Assembly (NCBI GenBank): GCA_947382875.1
Contig: CANDBG010000017.1
Location: 1 to 46,854, forward strand
Direction of reading: 5' to 3'
Length of the DNA: 46,854 nucleotides
Origin: an uncultured Oscillibacter sp.
GTDB taxonomy: Bacteria; Bacillota; Clostridia; Oscillospirales; Oscillospiraceae
Shown here: positions 1-7,667 of the stretch, in pieces
How positions within the stretch are numbered: the stretch's first letter is position 1
Layout of the letters: each line of letters opens with the position of its first letter
The notes under the pieces: generated by a model
Told to the model about the DNA's origin: nothing
Seen by the model: only the letters and a program-made list of their open reading frames with translations
Databases searched by the model: none
Program-made: the position numbers and the translations under genes

Positions 1-10
1 CCGTGAACGG

Positions 11-109
11 CCCGTTTTCTTTTCTCTCGCCAGAGAAAAGAAAATGGGGGGTTCATATTTGGACCAGCCATTTCAAATGGCTGTCTTTCGCCCGCGCCGC
101 GAGGCGCGG
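11..109. repeat. cluster of three inverted repeats downstream of pth
   Basis: Three consecutive hairpin-forming sequences lie in the first 118 bp. The first (11-48) has a 17-bp stem with one G-T pair around the loop CGCC. The second (65-83) pairs CAGCCATTT with AAATGGCTG around one central base. The third (92-109) pairs CCGCGCC with GGCGCGG around GCGA. They follow the pth stop on the minus strand, so they may end that transcript, but none has a clear T tract. The compact multi-stem arrangement resembles a dispersed intergenic repeat; copies elsewhere cannot be checked from this window. Confidence 0.55.
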
Positions 110-118
110 CCTAGTGGG

Positions 119-703
119 TTAGTTGAAATCATTCATAGCTTTTTGACATCCAAATTGGATGATAGCTTCAGCCGCTTCGGCTGCGTGCTGGAACGCTTCC
201 AATAAAACCTTTTTCTCTCCCTGTGAGGGAACCCCAATTACCCAGTCAACCATTTCTTCCGCCTCCGGCGGCGCACCTGCGCCAATCTTTATCCTTGGAA
301 AATCCTGGGTCCCTAAATGCGCAATAATATTCTTGATCCCATTATGTCCGCCAGCAGAACCCGTCGGACGAATGCGTAACTTCCCTACCGGAAGCGACAC
401 ATCATCATAAATAATCAATGTTCTCTCTGGTGGCACCTTATAAAACTGCGCCGCCTCCCTTACCGCCTCGCCTGACAAATTCATAAACGTCTGCGGCTTC
501 ATTACCAGACAACGGCTTCCTCCCAGCTCCATAAAATTAAACGCACTCTTAAATTTCACCTTGTTCAGCTTGACACCCTTCTTCTCTGCTAACAAGTCTA
601 CCGTCAAAAAGCCCAAATTATGCCGCGTGTTGGCGTACTTTTGCCCAGGATTTCCCAATCCTGCCACAATCCATTCCGGTGCGCCGCCCCGACTCCCAAA
701 CAT
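119..703 (-). CDS. pth: peptidyl-tRNA hydrolase
   Basis: Cleaves the ester bond of peptidyl-tRNAs dropped from ribosomes and so recycles tRNA in the cytoplasm. The 194-aa product has the usual bacterial length. Family marks are visible: GLGNPG at residues 15-20, the catalytic His28 in NTRHNLGF, MKPQTFMN at 68-75, Asp101 in YDDVSLP, and GGHNGIKN at 118-125. The ATG at 703 follows GGAGGAGAGG. It is the last gene of a minus-strand run glmU-like, prs, pth, the order seen in many Bacillota (where glmU, prs and pth/spoVC are close together), and lies 77 bp after prs. Identification is firm. Confidence 0.97.
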   Translation of the reverse strand: MFGSRGGAPEWIVAGLGNPGQKYANTRHNLGFLTVDLLAEKKGVKLNKVKFKSAFNFMELGGSRCLVMKPQTFMNLSGEAVREAAQFYKVPPERTLIIYDDVSLPVGKLRIRPTGSAGGHNGIKNIIAHLGTQDFPRIKIGAGAPPEAEEMVDWVIGVPSQGEKKVLLEAFQHAAEAAEAIIQFGCQKAMNDFN

Positions 704-780
704 AACCGTTTCCTCTCCTCCAAACAGCTCACATAGGCGGGAAAATTCCTTCCCCGCCTATGTCCTGATATCATTGTCCT

Positions 781-1740
781 TTAACGGAACAGCTTCGAAA
801 TCGAAATTTCCTGATAAATTCGCTCAATCGCCTCACTGAACAGTGGTCCTACCGACAAATATTTAATCTTCTCACTCAAGCCTTCCTCAATCTCCGGGAT
901 CGTATCCAAGAGCGCCAATTCCTCAATCACACTCTTATTAATCCGGTCAATCGCGGGACCAGACAAAACGCCATGTGACGCACACGCGTGAACGCTCTTT
1001 GCCCCGCCGACTTCCACCAGCGCCTGAGCCGCATTGCACAACGAACCGCCCGTATCAACCATATCATCAAAAATGATGCAGTCCTTGCCCCGCACATCTC
1101 CAATGACATTCATAACTTCGCACTGATTGGCCTTTTGGCGGCGCTTGTCCACAATCGCCAGATTCATATGCAGTTTCTGCGCGAAAGCCCGCGCCCGCGA
1201 CACCGAACCCACGTCCGGCGACACGACGATCATATCCTCACACGCCGCGCCGAACTTTTTCGCGTAATAATCGACAAAAATCGGGTTGCCCAACAGATTA
1301 TCTACCGGAATATCAAAGAAACCCTGAATCTGGGACGCGTGCAAATCCATGGTCAGAACGCGGTCCGCGCCCGCCGCCGTAATCATATTCGCCACCAGCT
1401 TCGCCGTAATCGGGTCCCGCGCCTTGGCCTTACGGTCCTGCCGCGCATAGCCATAATACGGAATCACTGCCGTAATACGCCCCGCCGATGCCCGCTTGAG
1501 CGCATCAATCATAATGAGCAGCTCCATCAGATTGTTGTTCACCGGCGTACAGGTGGACTGTACTACAAACACATCGCTGCCCCGAACCGTTTCAAACAGG
1601 GAGACAAACACTTCGCCGTCGGAAAAGACCCCTACCTCTGCATTGCCCAGCGTTATACTCATTTGTTCGCAGATTCTCTCTGCAAGCTTCCTATTCGCGT
1701 TGCCGGAAAATACCTTGATATCCTTGCCGTGCGCAATCAT
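781..1740 (-). CDS. prs: ribose-phosphate pyrophosphokinase (PRPP synthetase)
   Basis: Makes PRPP from ribose 5-phosphate and ATP, feeding purine, pyrimidine, histidine, tryptophan and NAD synthesis. The 319-aa product shows FSDGE (39-43), the ATP-binding RQDRK (100-104), the class I signature beginning DLHASQIQGFFD (132-143), KRRQK (199-203) and the PRPP loop DDMVDTGGS (225-233). The reading frame stays open for about 127 codons upstream, but that part is low-complexity and lacks similarity to the family. The ATG at 1740 is preceded by AAAGAGGG at a proper distance and gives the family's N-terminus, so that start was chosen. It sits 86 bp after the GlmU-like gene. Confidence 0.97.
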   Translation of the reverse strand: MIAHGKDIKVFSGNANRKLAERICEQMSITLGNAEVGVFSDGEVFVSLFETVRGSDVFVVQSTCTPVNNNLMELLIMIDALKRASAGRITAVIPYYGYARQDRKAKARDPITAKLVANMITAAGADRVLTMDLHASQIQGFFDIPVDNLLGNPIFVDYYAKKFGAACEDMIVVSPDVGSVSRARAFAQKLHMNLAIVDKRRQKANQCEVMNVIGDVRGKDCIIFDDMVDTGGSLCNAAQALVEVGGAKSVHACASHGVLSGPAIDRINKSVIEELALLDTIPEIEEGLSEKIKYLSVGPLFSEAIERIYQEISISKLFR

Positions 1741-1826
1741 GTTCAAACGCCCTCTTTCTTGATTTTGTATAATGTTCCGCCCGCCGCCTCCGACAGACGA
1801 AAAATTCTGATGGAAAGCCGTCAATT

Positions 1827-2327
1827 TCAGATCGGCTCCGCAGGCATGGCAAACCCCCGCTGCTTCAACAGCGGTTCCAATTCTGCGATGGTCTCCGGCC
1901 CAAAAAGCGGCACCCAGCCGGAGGCCAGCTCCGCCTCCTGCACATTGTTGCTCATGCGATCCTTCCAAGCGCGTACCAGCGCATGGCCCGGCGCTGTGTA
2001 TGCAAATCCAGGCCCTGCCTCCGCCAGCGGCATCGCCGCGCGGGGCAGTACCAAAACCGTCTCCTCTGTGTCCAGAAAGGCTGTCAAATCGCTGTGCAGC
2101 TCCGAAACGGACACCGCACAATCCTCTGGAAAACAGGCTCTAGCCTCCGCGGAAAAGCGCGGACCGCACACAACCAAAAACTTCTCCACCCTCTGCGCCT
2201 GCAAAGCGCGGTACATCCACTCCAAAACGGGGCGGTTCAAAAGAAGCTGAAGCGCCAGCGGCTTCCCGCCGGACGGAACGGACGCATCCTCCTCAAAAAA
2301 GAAAAGGGCGCGCTGCGGAATGGGCAT
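1827..2327 (-). CDS. degenerate GlmU-like nucleotidyltransferase-fold protein
   Basis: A 166-aa protein in the place where glmU usually stands, directly before prs. It resembles the N-terminal uridylyltransferase half of GlmU: GGKPLALQLLLNRPVLEW (20-37) matches the region after the nucleotide loop, and VLVLPRAAMPL (91-101) matches the strand that normally reads VLVLYGDxPL. The Gly-rich LxxGxGTRM loop is replaced by FFFEEDASVPSGG, the metal-binding Asp is replaced by Ala, and the left-handed beta-helix acetyltransferase half is absent. Catalysis therefore looks unlikely. The start at 2327 has AGGAGG ten bases upstream. Function is unknown; a regulatory or scaffold role, or slow decay, is possible. 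Confidence 0.7.
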   Translation of the reverse strand: MPIPQRALFFFEEDASVPSGGKPLALQLLLNRPVLEWMYRALQAQRVEKFLVVCGPRFSAEARACFPEDCAVSVSELHSDLTAFLDTEETVLVLPRAAMPLAEAGPGFAYTAPGHALVRAWKDRMSNNVQEAELASGWVPLFGPETIAELEPLLKQRGFAMPAEPI

Positions 2328-2372
2328 TGTGCGTCATCCTCCTTTTTTGCAATTCCTTAACACATACTTACT

Positions 2373-2400
2373 ATAATAGGGTTTTGTGAGAAAAATGCAA
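2373..2400 (-). promoter_or_regulatory. candidate sigma-A promoter for the glmU-like/prs/pth run
   Basis: On the minus strand TTGCAT (2395-2400) and TATTAT (2373-2378) are separated by 16 bp, placing transcription start about 40 bp before the first gene. An overlapping TATAAT read on the plus strand has no matching -35 box. Confidence 0.45.
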
Positions 2401-2645
2401 GGCCAAACTGCGTAAACATCACATTTGTATTATACCAGAGTTTTCCCGGAAATCCACCCTTCCACAAAAATAATCTCTAAACAAATCCGCCAAATCTTTT
2501 GTTGAATTCTCCGTTTTTTTGTCGGAGGCTACGGAATTCGCCTTGTGAGACTGTAAAATTTGTTACCTTTTTCGGCGTTTTGCAGAATTTAAGGGTCCGT
2601 ACTCGTTATTTTCTATGAAAATCGGGTTTTCCTCGAATAATATAG
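2401..2645. other. AT-rich divergent intergenic region
   Basis: Between the minus-strand glmU-like gene and plus-strand trmL there are 419 bp without a gene (2328-2746). The flanks carry the two candidate promoters listed separately. The middle is AT-rich with a short CTCCG/CGGAG stem (about 2508-2528) and two GAATTC sites; no conserved RNA, ORF or riboswitch is recognised. An in-frame upstream extension of trmL starting at 2615 has no ribosome site and is not considered coding. Confidence 0.5.
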
Positions 2646-2674
2646 TTGAATTTGTGCAGGTAATGGATTACAAT
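2646..2674 (+). promoter_or_regulatory. candidate sigma-A promoter for trmL and the glycolytic genes
   Basis: TTGAAT (2646-2651), a 17-bp spacer and TACAAT (2669-2674) form a good housekeeping promoter. Start of transcription would be near 2681, about 65 bp before the trmL ATG. Confidence 0.6.
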
Positions 2675-2746
2675 ATGGTTTATTTGGCAGGAACGTTCAG
2701 ACTCTGCCAAACCCGCCGTCCGGCGGCGTGCGAAAGGGGGGTTGTG

Positions 2747-3238
2747 ATGCTGAACGTGGTACTGGTGGAACCGGAGATCCCGCAGAACTGCGGCAACGTT
2801 GCCCGCACCTGCGCCGCCACCGGAAGCCGACTCCATTTGATTCGTCCTTTGGGCTTCGATATTTCGGACCGGGCCGTCCGGCGGGCCGGACTGGATTACT
2901 GGCATTTGGTCTTTGTGTCCGACTACGAAAATCTTTCCGAGCTGTTTCGCCGCCATCCCGAGGCGGAAAAAGCCGCCTGGCTCCTGACGACCAAAGCGCC
3001 GCGGTCTTATGCCGAAGCGGAATTCACGCCGGATTCCTGGCTCTTTTTCGGCAAGGAGACCGCCGGACTCCCGGCGGATTTCCGGGAACAGTTCCGGGAA
3101 CGCTGCATACGTCTGCCGATGGTAAACGAGGCCAGAAGCCTCAACCTTAGCAACACGGTAGCCGTCTGCGTTTACGAAGCCCTGCGGCAGACGGGTTTTC
3201 CGGGTCTGCTGGCTGCGGGCGAAATGGCCGGAACATGA
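2747..3238 (+). CDS. trmL: tRNA (cytidine(34)-2'-O)-methyltransferase TrmL
   Basis: SPOUT-class enzyme that 2'-O-methylates the wobble base of tRNA-Leu species with S-adenosylmethionine. The 163-aa product begins with MLNVVLVEPEIPQNCGNVAR, the usual start of the family, and has RAGLDYW (47-53), FFGKETAGLP and RSLNLSNTVAVCVYEALR near the C-terminus, which form the trefoil-knot cofactor site. The reading frame is open from 2615, but only the ATG at 2747 has a ribosome site (AAAGGGGG) and gives a normal N-terminus. It is followed 61 bp later by pgk, with a small CGGCG/CGCCG stem between them, so co-transcription is possible. Confidence 0.93.
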   Translation: MLNVVLVEPEIPQNCGNVARTCAATGSRLHLIRPLGFDISDRAVRRAGLDYWHLVFVSDYENLSELFRRHPEAEKAAWLLTTKAPRSYAEAEFTPDSWLFFGKETAGLPADFREQFRERCIRLPMVNEARSLNLSNTVAVCVYEALRQTGFPGLLAAGEMAGT

Positions 3239-3299
3239 CGCTTGTCCCGGCGTTCCTGCGCCGTAAAATTTCTTCATGTAACAGAAGGGAGATCATTTG

Positions 3300-4493
3300 A
3301 TGAATTACAACAAAAAAACTATAAAAGATGTGGAGGTAAGCGGGAAAAAAGTCCTGCTCCGCTGCGACTTCAACGTTCCACAGGACAAGGAGACCGGCGC
3401 CATTACCAGCGACAAGCGCATTGTCGCCGCTCTGCCCACCATTCAGTATTTGCTGGACCACAATGCGGCGGTGATTGCCTGCTCGCATTTGGGCAAGCCT
3501 AAGAACGGTCCGGACCCGAAGCTGAGTCTCGCCCCGGTTGCCAAGCGTTTGAGCGAGCTGCTGGGCAAGGAAGTTCTCATGGCGGCGGACACCGTAGGCG
3601 AGGACGCCAAGGCGAAAGCGGCGGCGCTTCAGCCCGGACAGGTGCTGCTGCTGGAGAATACCCGTTTTGAGAAGGGCGAGACCAAAAACGACCCGGAGCT
3701 TGCGAAAGCGATGGCGTCCATGGCGGACCTGTATGTATCCGACGCGTTTGGCGCGGTGCATCGCGCCCACGCTTCCACGGCAGGCGTAGCGGCTCATCTG
3801 CCCGCGGTGTCTGGTTTCCTGATTCAGAAGGAATTGGACTTCCTGGGCGGCGCGATTGCAAACCCGAAGCGTCCGCTGGTGGCGATTCTCGGCGGCGCGA
3901 AGGTGTCGTCCAAGATTGGCGTAATTAACAATCTTCTGGAAATTGCCGACACCATCATCATTGGCGGCGGTATGGCGTATACGTTCTCTGCGGCGAAGGG
4001 CGGCAAGGTTGGCGACAGCCTGCTGGAAGCCGACTGGATGGATTATTCCAACGAAATGGTTGAAAAAGCTGCGGCGAAGGGCGTAAAGCTGCTGCTGCCG
4101 GTGGATACGGTCTGCGGCGATTCGTTTGCGGCGGACGCCAAGAGTCAGCTGGTGAAGGCGGGTGAGATTCCCGACGGCTGGCAGGGCCTGGACATCGGAC
4201 CGGAGACGATAAAACTGTATTGCGATGCAGTTGCCGGCGCGGGCACAGTGATTTGGAATGGTCCGATGGGCGTTTTTGAATTCCCGGCCTTTGCGAAGGG
4301 CACGGAAGCCATGGCGGAAGCCCTCAGCAAGACGGATGCCATCACCATCATAGGCGGCGGCGACAGCGCGGCGGCAGTGGAGCAGCTTGGCTATGCGGAC
4401 AAGATGACGCATATCTCCACCGGCGGCGGGGCCTCCCTTGAATTCCTCGAAGGCAAAGACCTCCCGGGTGTCGCCTGCCTCCTGGACGCCTGA
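3300..4493 (+). CDS. pgk: phosphoglycerate kinase
   Basis: Transfers the acyl phosphate of 1,3-bisphosphoglycerate to ADP, the first ATP-yielding step of lower glycolysis. 397 aa, typical bacterial length. RCDFNVP (21-27) is the substrate-binding signature; the nucleotide domain shows [14 protein letters not shown], the [15 protein letters not shown] segment and the closing [11 protein letters not shown]. The ATG at 3300 (AGAAGGGA upstream) was preferred to a TTG one codon earlier. It stands in a cluster with tpiA and gpmI; gap is not in the window. The stop codon lies in the loop of a small GACGC/GCGTC stem that opens the hairpin array downstream. Confidence 0.98.
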   Translation: MNYNKKTIKDVEVSGKKVLLRCDFNVPQDKETGAITSDKRIVAALPTIQYLLDHNAAVIACSHLGKPKNGPDPKLSLAPVAKRLSELLGKEVLMAADTVGEDAKAKAAALQPGQVLLLENTRFEKGETKNDPELAKAMASMADLYVSDAFGAVHRAHASTAGVAAHLPAVSGFLIQKELDFLGGAIANPKRPLVAILGGAKVSSKIGVINNLLEIADTIIIGGGMAYTFSAAKGGKVGDSLLEADWMDYSNEMVEKAAAKGVKLLLPVDTVCGDSFAADAKSQLVKAGEIPDGWQGLDIGPETIKLYCDAVAGAGTVIWNGPMGVFEFPAFAKGTEAMAEALSKTDAITIIGGGDSAAAVEQLGYADKMTHISTGGGASLEFLEGKDLPGVACLLDA

Positions 4494-4672
4494 AGCGTCT
4501 TCAAGAGGGAGCAGACTCCCCCTTGAGAATCCCCCGCCACCAGTCTGCGGACTGGTGACGCCGCCCAGAGCGGCTAGGGTCGGGGTATTTTTCTGATGCG
4601 CATGTCGGCAGAAAAATGATTTCAATGAATGTCTCTGCCTCCGGCGAGAAACCAGAGGGGCTTGGCCCCCTC
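4485..4672. repeat. hairpin array between pgk and tpiA
   Basis: At least six inverted repeats follow each other between pgk and tpiA: GACGC/GCGTC (4485-4499, spanning the pgk stop), an 11-bp stem with CAGA loop (4501-4526), CACCAGTC/GACTGGTG with loop TGCG (4538-4557), GCCGC/GCGGC (4560-4574), ATTTTTCTG/CAGAAAAAT (4587-4617, loop containing the palindrome ATGCGCAT) and GAGGGG/CCCCTC (4655-4672). No T tract follows any of them. The unit looks like a mosaic intergenic repeat or a processing/attenuation region rather than a simple terminator. tpiA has its own ribosome site downstream. Confidence 0.55.
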
Positions 4673-4741
4673 CAGATACCCCCTTGTTTTGGATTCCCTA
4701 TTCAAAATTCATTTTAGAAATAAAAGGAGTTCGATTGATCT

Positions 4742-5515
4742 ATGAACCGCAGATATCGTAAGACTGTTATTGCAGGCAACTGGAAGATGAACATGACTGC
4801 CACCGAAACCAAAAAATTTGCCGACGAGATTCGCAAGATCATGCCCCGTGCCAAGTGGTGCGAAACCCTGATCTGCGTCCCCGCCTGCAACCTTTCCACC
4901 GCTATGAAGGCTTTCAAAGACCTCCATATCTCCGTGGGCGCGGAAAACGTCTACTTCGAGGAAAAAGGCGCTTTCACCGGTGAGGTTTCCGCTGACATGC
5001 TCAAGGACCTTGGCGTTAAATACGTCATCATTGGTCACAGCGAACGCCGTCAGTATTTCTGCGAGACCGACCAGACGGTCAACAAGAAGGTTCACGCCGT
5101 TCTGAACGCCGGCATGAATCCGATTATCTGCGTCGGCGAGAGCCTGGAACAGCGCGAAACCGGAATTACGTCCGAATGGATTGCCCTTCAGGTCAAGAGC
5201 GCCCTTTACGGCGTGCCAGCGGATAAGCTCCGCCGCTGCATCATTGCCTATGAGCCGATCTGGGCCATTGGCACCGGCAAAACCGCCACGTCCGAACAGG
5301 CGGGCGAAGTCTGCTCCAACATCCGGGCCACTATCCGCAGCCTCTACGGCGCACGGGTTGCCCGCAGCGTCACGATTCAATACGGCGGCTCCATGAATCC
5401 AAAGAACGCCGCAGAGCTTCTTGCCCAGCCCGATATCGACGGCGGTCTGATTGGCGGCGCGGCGCTGAAGCCCGAGCAGTTTGTTGATATCATCAACGCT
5501 GCAAACCAGGAGTAA
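4742..5515 (+). CDS. tpiA: triose-phosphate isomerase
   Basis: Interconverts dihydroxyacetone phosphate and glyceraldehyde 3-phosphate in the cytoplasm. 257 aa, normal for the family. The catalytic residues are visible: Asn and Lys in AGNWKMN (residues 11-17), His in VIIGHSERR, and Glu in the signature AYEPIWAIGTGK. The phosphate-binding IQYGGSMNPKN and GGLIGGAAL loops are intact. AAAAGGAG lies about 12 bases before the ATG. It follows pgk across the hairpin array and precedes gpmI by 68 bp, which contains a GCGTCCC/GGGACGC stem (5528-5554). Most likely co-expressed with its glycolytic neighbours. Confidence 0.98.
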   Translation: MNRRYRKTVIAGNWKMNMTATETKKFADEIRKIMPRAKWCETLICVPACNLSTAMKAFKDLHISVGAENVYFEEKGAFTGEVSADMLKDLGVKYVIIGHSERRQYFCETDQTVNKKVHAVLNAGMNPIICVGESLEQRETGITSEWIALQVKSALYGVPADKLRRCIIAYEPIWAIGTGKTATSEQAGEVCSNIRATIRSLYGARVARSVTIQYGGSMNPKNAAELLAQPDIDGGLIGGAALKPEQFVDIINAANQE

Positions 5516-5583
5516 GCGGAAAAGCAGCGTCCCTGAACGCTTTTTGGGGACGCGCTTTCCCTGTCAGCGAAAGAAGGTATGAT

Positions 5584-7101
5584 ATGAACAAAACCCCGAC
5601 AACTCTGATCATTATGGACGGCTTTGGCATGACCGCTTCCGACAGCGGAAACGCCGTTCACGCCGCGAAAACGCCGCGCCTGGACCAATTCTTCCAGGAA
5701 TTTGCACACACGACCCTTTCCGCCTCTGGTCTGGACGTGGGTCTTCCCGACGGCCAGATGGGAAACAGCGAAGTCGGCCACACCAACATTGGCGGCGGCC
5801 GGGTGGTTTTCCAGGACCTGCCCCGCATTTCCCGTGCCATTGAGGACGGCAGCTTTTTTGAAAATCCCGCTTATCTTCATGCGATGGATGCCTGTTTGTC
5901 GAAGGGTTCCTCGCTGCATTTGATGGGCCTGCTGTCTGATGGCGGCGTCCATTCTCATCTGACCCACGTGTTTGCGCTCCTGGAACTGGCAAAGCGCAAG
6001 GGCTTGCAGAAGGTTTATCTCCACGCCTTCCTCGATGGCCGCGATGTGTCTCCCACCTCCGGCGCGGGCTTTTTGGCTCAGGTCGTGGAGAAATGCAAGG
6101 AACTGGGAGTCGGCAAAATTGCGACGATCATGGGCCGATACTACGCCATGGACCGCGACAAACGCTGGGACCGTGTTGAGCAGGCCTATGACGCCATGGT
6201 TTACGGCGAGAGCGCCGTATCGAATCCCGACCCGGTGGACGCGGTAAAGAAGTCCTACGAGGCGGGCGTGACGGATGAATTTGTCGAGCCAATCGTCTGC
6301 GACCCGGAGGGCTGCGTGTCGGACAACGACGGCGTGATTTTCTTCAACTTCCGTCCTGACCGGGCGCGGGAGATCACCCGTTGCTTTGTGGACCCGGAAT
6401 TTGACGGCTTCACCCGTCAGATTTTCCCGCTGACCTATATCTGCAACACCGAATATGACGCAACCATGCCGAACGTAGAGGTTGCGTTCCCGCGGGTACT
6501 GGTGAAAAACGGCCTGGGCGAATACCTCAGCAGCATGGGCATGACGCAGCTTCGCATTGCCGAAACGGAGAAATACGCTCATGTGACGTTTTTCTTCAAC
6601 GGCGGTTCGGAGACGGTATTCCCCGGCGAAGACCGGGTTCTGGTGCCCTCCCCGAAGGTCGCCACATACGATCTTCAGCCGGAAATGAGCGCTCCGGAGG
6701 TCTGCGCCCAGTGCGTGGAGCGGATTGAATCCGGCGCTTATGATGTGGTGATTCTGAATTTCGCCAACTGCGACATGGTGGGTCACACCGGCGTATATGA
6801 CGCGGCGGTGAAGGCAGTCGAGACGGTTGATATGTGCGTAGGCCGCGTAGTGGACGCGACGCTGAAAATGGGCGGTATCGCCATGATCACCGCCGACCAC
6901 GGCAACGCCGAAAAGATGGTGGAGCCGGACGGCAGCCCAATGACGGCGCACACGACGAATCCGGTCCCCTTCATCCTCTGCGGGGCTGGTACGGAACTGC
7001 GCGGCGACGGCCGGTTAGCGGACATTGCTCCAACCATGCTGGACGTGATGGGTCTGGCCTGTCCGCCGGAGATGGACGGAAAAACGTTGATTGTCAAATA
7101 A
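5584..7101 (+). CDS. gpmI: 2,3-bisphosphoglycerate-independent phosphoglycerate mutase
   Basis: Mn-dependent mutase converting 3-phosphoglycerate to 2-phosphoglycerate through a phosphoserine intermediate. The 505-aa length fits the family. Metal and catalytic residues are visible: MDGFG at 11-15, the nucleophile Ser62 in GQMGNSEVGHTNIG, FLDGRDVSP, GRYYAMDRDKRW, FNFRPDRAR, NFANCDMVGHTG and the second metal cluster TADHGNAEKM. The ribosome site AAAGAAGG precedes the ATG. It closes the pgk-tpiA-gpmI cluster and is followed directly by a strong terminator. Confidence 0.98.
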   Translation: MNKTPTTLIIMDGFGMTASDSGNAVHAAKTPRLDQFFQEFAHTTLSASGLDVGLPDGQMGNSEVGHTNIGGGRVVFQDLPRISRAIEDGSFFENPAYLHAMDACLSKGSSLHLMGLLSDGGVHSHLTHVFALLELAKRKGLQKVYLHAFLDGRDVSPTSGAGFLAQVVEKCKELGVGKIATIMGRYYAMDRDKRWDRVEQAYDAMVYGESAVSNPDPVDAVKKSYEAGVTDEFVEPIVCDPEGCVSDNDGVIFFNFRPDRAREITRCFVDPEFDGFTRQIFPLTYICNTEYDATMPNVEVAFPRVLVKNGLGEYLSSMGMTQLRIAETEKYAHVTFFFNGGSETVFPGEDRVLVPSPKVATYDLQPEMSAPEVCAQCVERIESGAYDVVILNFANCDMVGHTGVYDAAVKAVETVDMCVGRVVDATLKMGGIAMITADHGNAEKMVEPDGSPMTAHTTNPVPFILCGAGTELRGDGRLADIAPTMLDVMGLACPPEMDGKTLIVK

Positions 7102-7114
7102 GAAAAAGCCGTAA

Positions 7115-7142
7115 GGGACCGCTGCATAGCGGTCCCTTTTTT
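7115..7142 (+). terminator. rho-independent terminator after gpmI
   Basis: GGGACCGCT and AGCGGTCCC form a 9-bp GC-rich stem with loop GCAT, followed by six T (7137-7142). It ends the glycolytic transcript. Confidence 0.93.
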
Positions 7143-7171
7143 ACCGTTTATCCTTCCAGGGGAACCATTGG

Positions 7172-7198
7172 CCGTAAATTGCTGGACATTCCCGTAAA
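7172..7198 (+). promoter_or_regulatory. direct repeats, candidate LytTR operator
   Basis: CCGTAAA occurs at 7172-7178 and 7192-7198, a 20-bp period, with a related CCGTTTA at 7144-7150. LytTR-domain regulators typically bind two direct repeats on one DNA face about two turns apart. The site lies just before the LytTR gene, so autoregulation is a reasonable inference. No convincing -35/-10 pair was found here. Confidence 0.35.
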
Positions 7199-7232
7199 AA
7201 CGAGTAAACTTATGCACAAAGGGGGGCGAACG

Positions 7233-7667
7233 ATGGAAATTGAATTACGCATCGAACCGGAACGGCCAGACATTTCGGTTACGGTCCGCGCTCCGGCCCG
7301 GACGCCGGAAGTGGAGTCGCTTCTGGACCGCCTGGACGGCGGCGAACGGCTCTTGGGCTTCCAGGGAGACCGGGCGGAACGTTTGGAACCGTCCGGCATT
7401 CTCCGGTTTTACGGCGAGGAAAAGGAAGTCCGCGCCCAAACGGCGGCGGGGGTATTCACGGTTCGGCAGAGGCTGTACGAGCTGGAAACACAATTGGCAG
7501 CACAGCAGTTCGCCCGTATCTCGCACTCGGAAATTGTCAATTTGCGGCAGGTGACGGCGTTGGATTTAAGCCTGACCGGCACCATTCGCCTGACGCTGAA
7601 AGATGGGACGGTATGTTACACGTCACGGCGGTATGTGAGAAAGATCAAGGAGGTGCTGGGACTATGA
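7233..7667 (+). CDS. LytTR-domain DNA-binding regulator
   Basis: A 144-aa cytoplasmic protein. The N-terminal half (about 1-70) is variable; the C-terminal half is a LytTR DNA-binding domain, recognised by RQRLYELETQL, the core ARISHSEIVNLRQVTAL, then the beta strands TIRLTLKDGTVCYTSRRYVRKIKEVLGL. There is no receiver domain, so it is a stand-alone regulator. AAAGGGGGG lies before the ATG at 7233; an in-frame ATG at 7212 overlaps that ribosome site. Its stop overlaps the ATG of the next gene (ATGA), the classic LytTR/DUF3021 arrangement in which the membrane protein is thought to restrain the regulator. Confidence 0.88.
   Translation: MEIELRIEPERPDISVTVRAPARTPEVESLLDRLDGGERLLGFQGDRAERLEPSGILRFYGEEKEVRAQTAAGVFTVRQRLYELETQLAAQQFARISHSEIVNLRQVTALDLSLTGTIRLTLKDGTVCYTSRRYVRKIKEVLGL

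Noticed and set aside
781-2121. 446-aa version of prs
   Set aside because: The first 127 residues are unrelated to PRPP synthetases and run opposite the GlmU-like gene's frame; the ATG at 1740 has a ribosome site.
3147-4625. 492-codon frame antisense to pgk
   Set aside because: Shadow of pgk codon bias; pgk itself is unambiguous.
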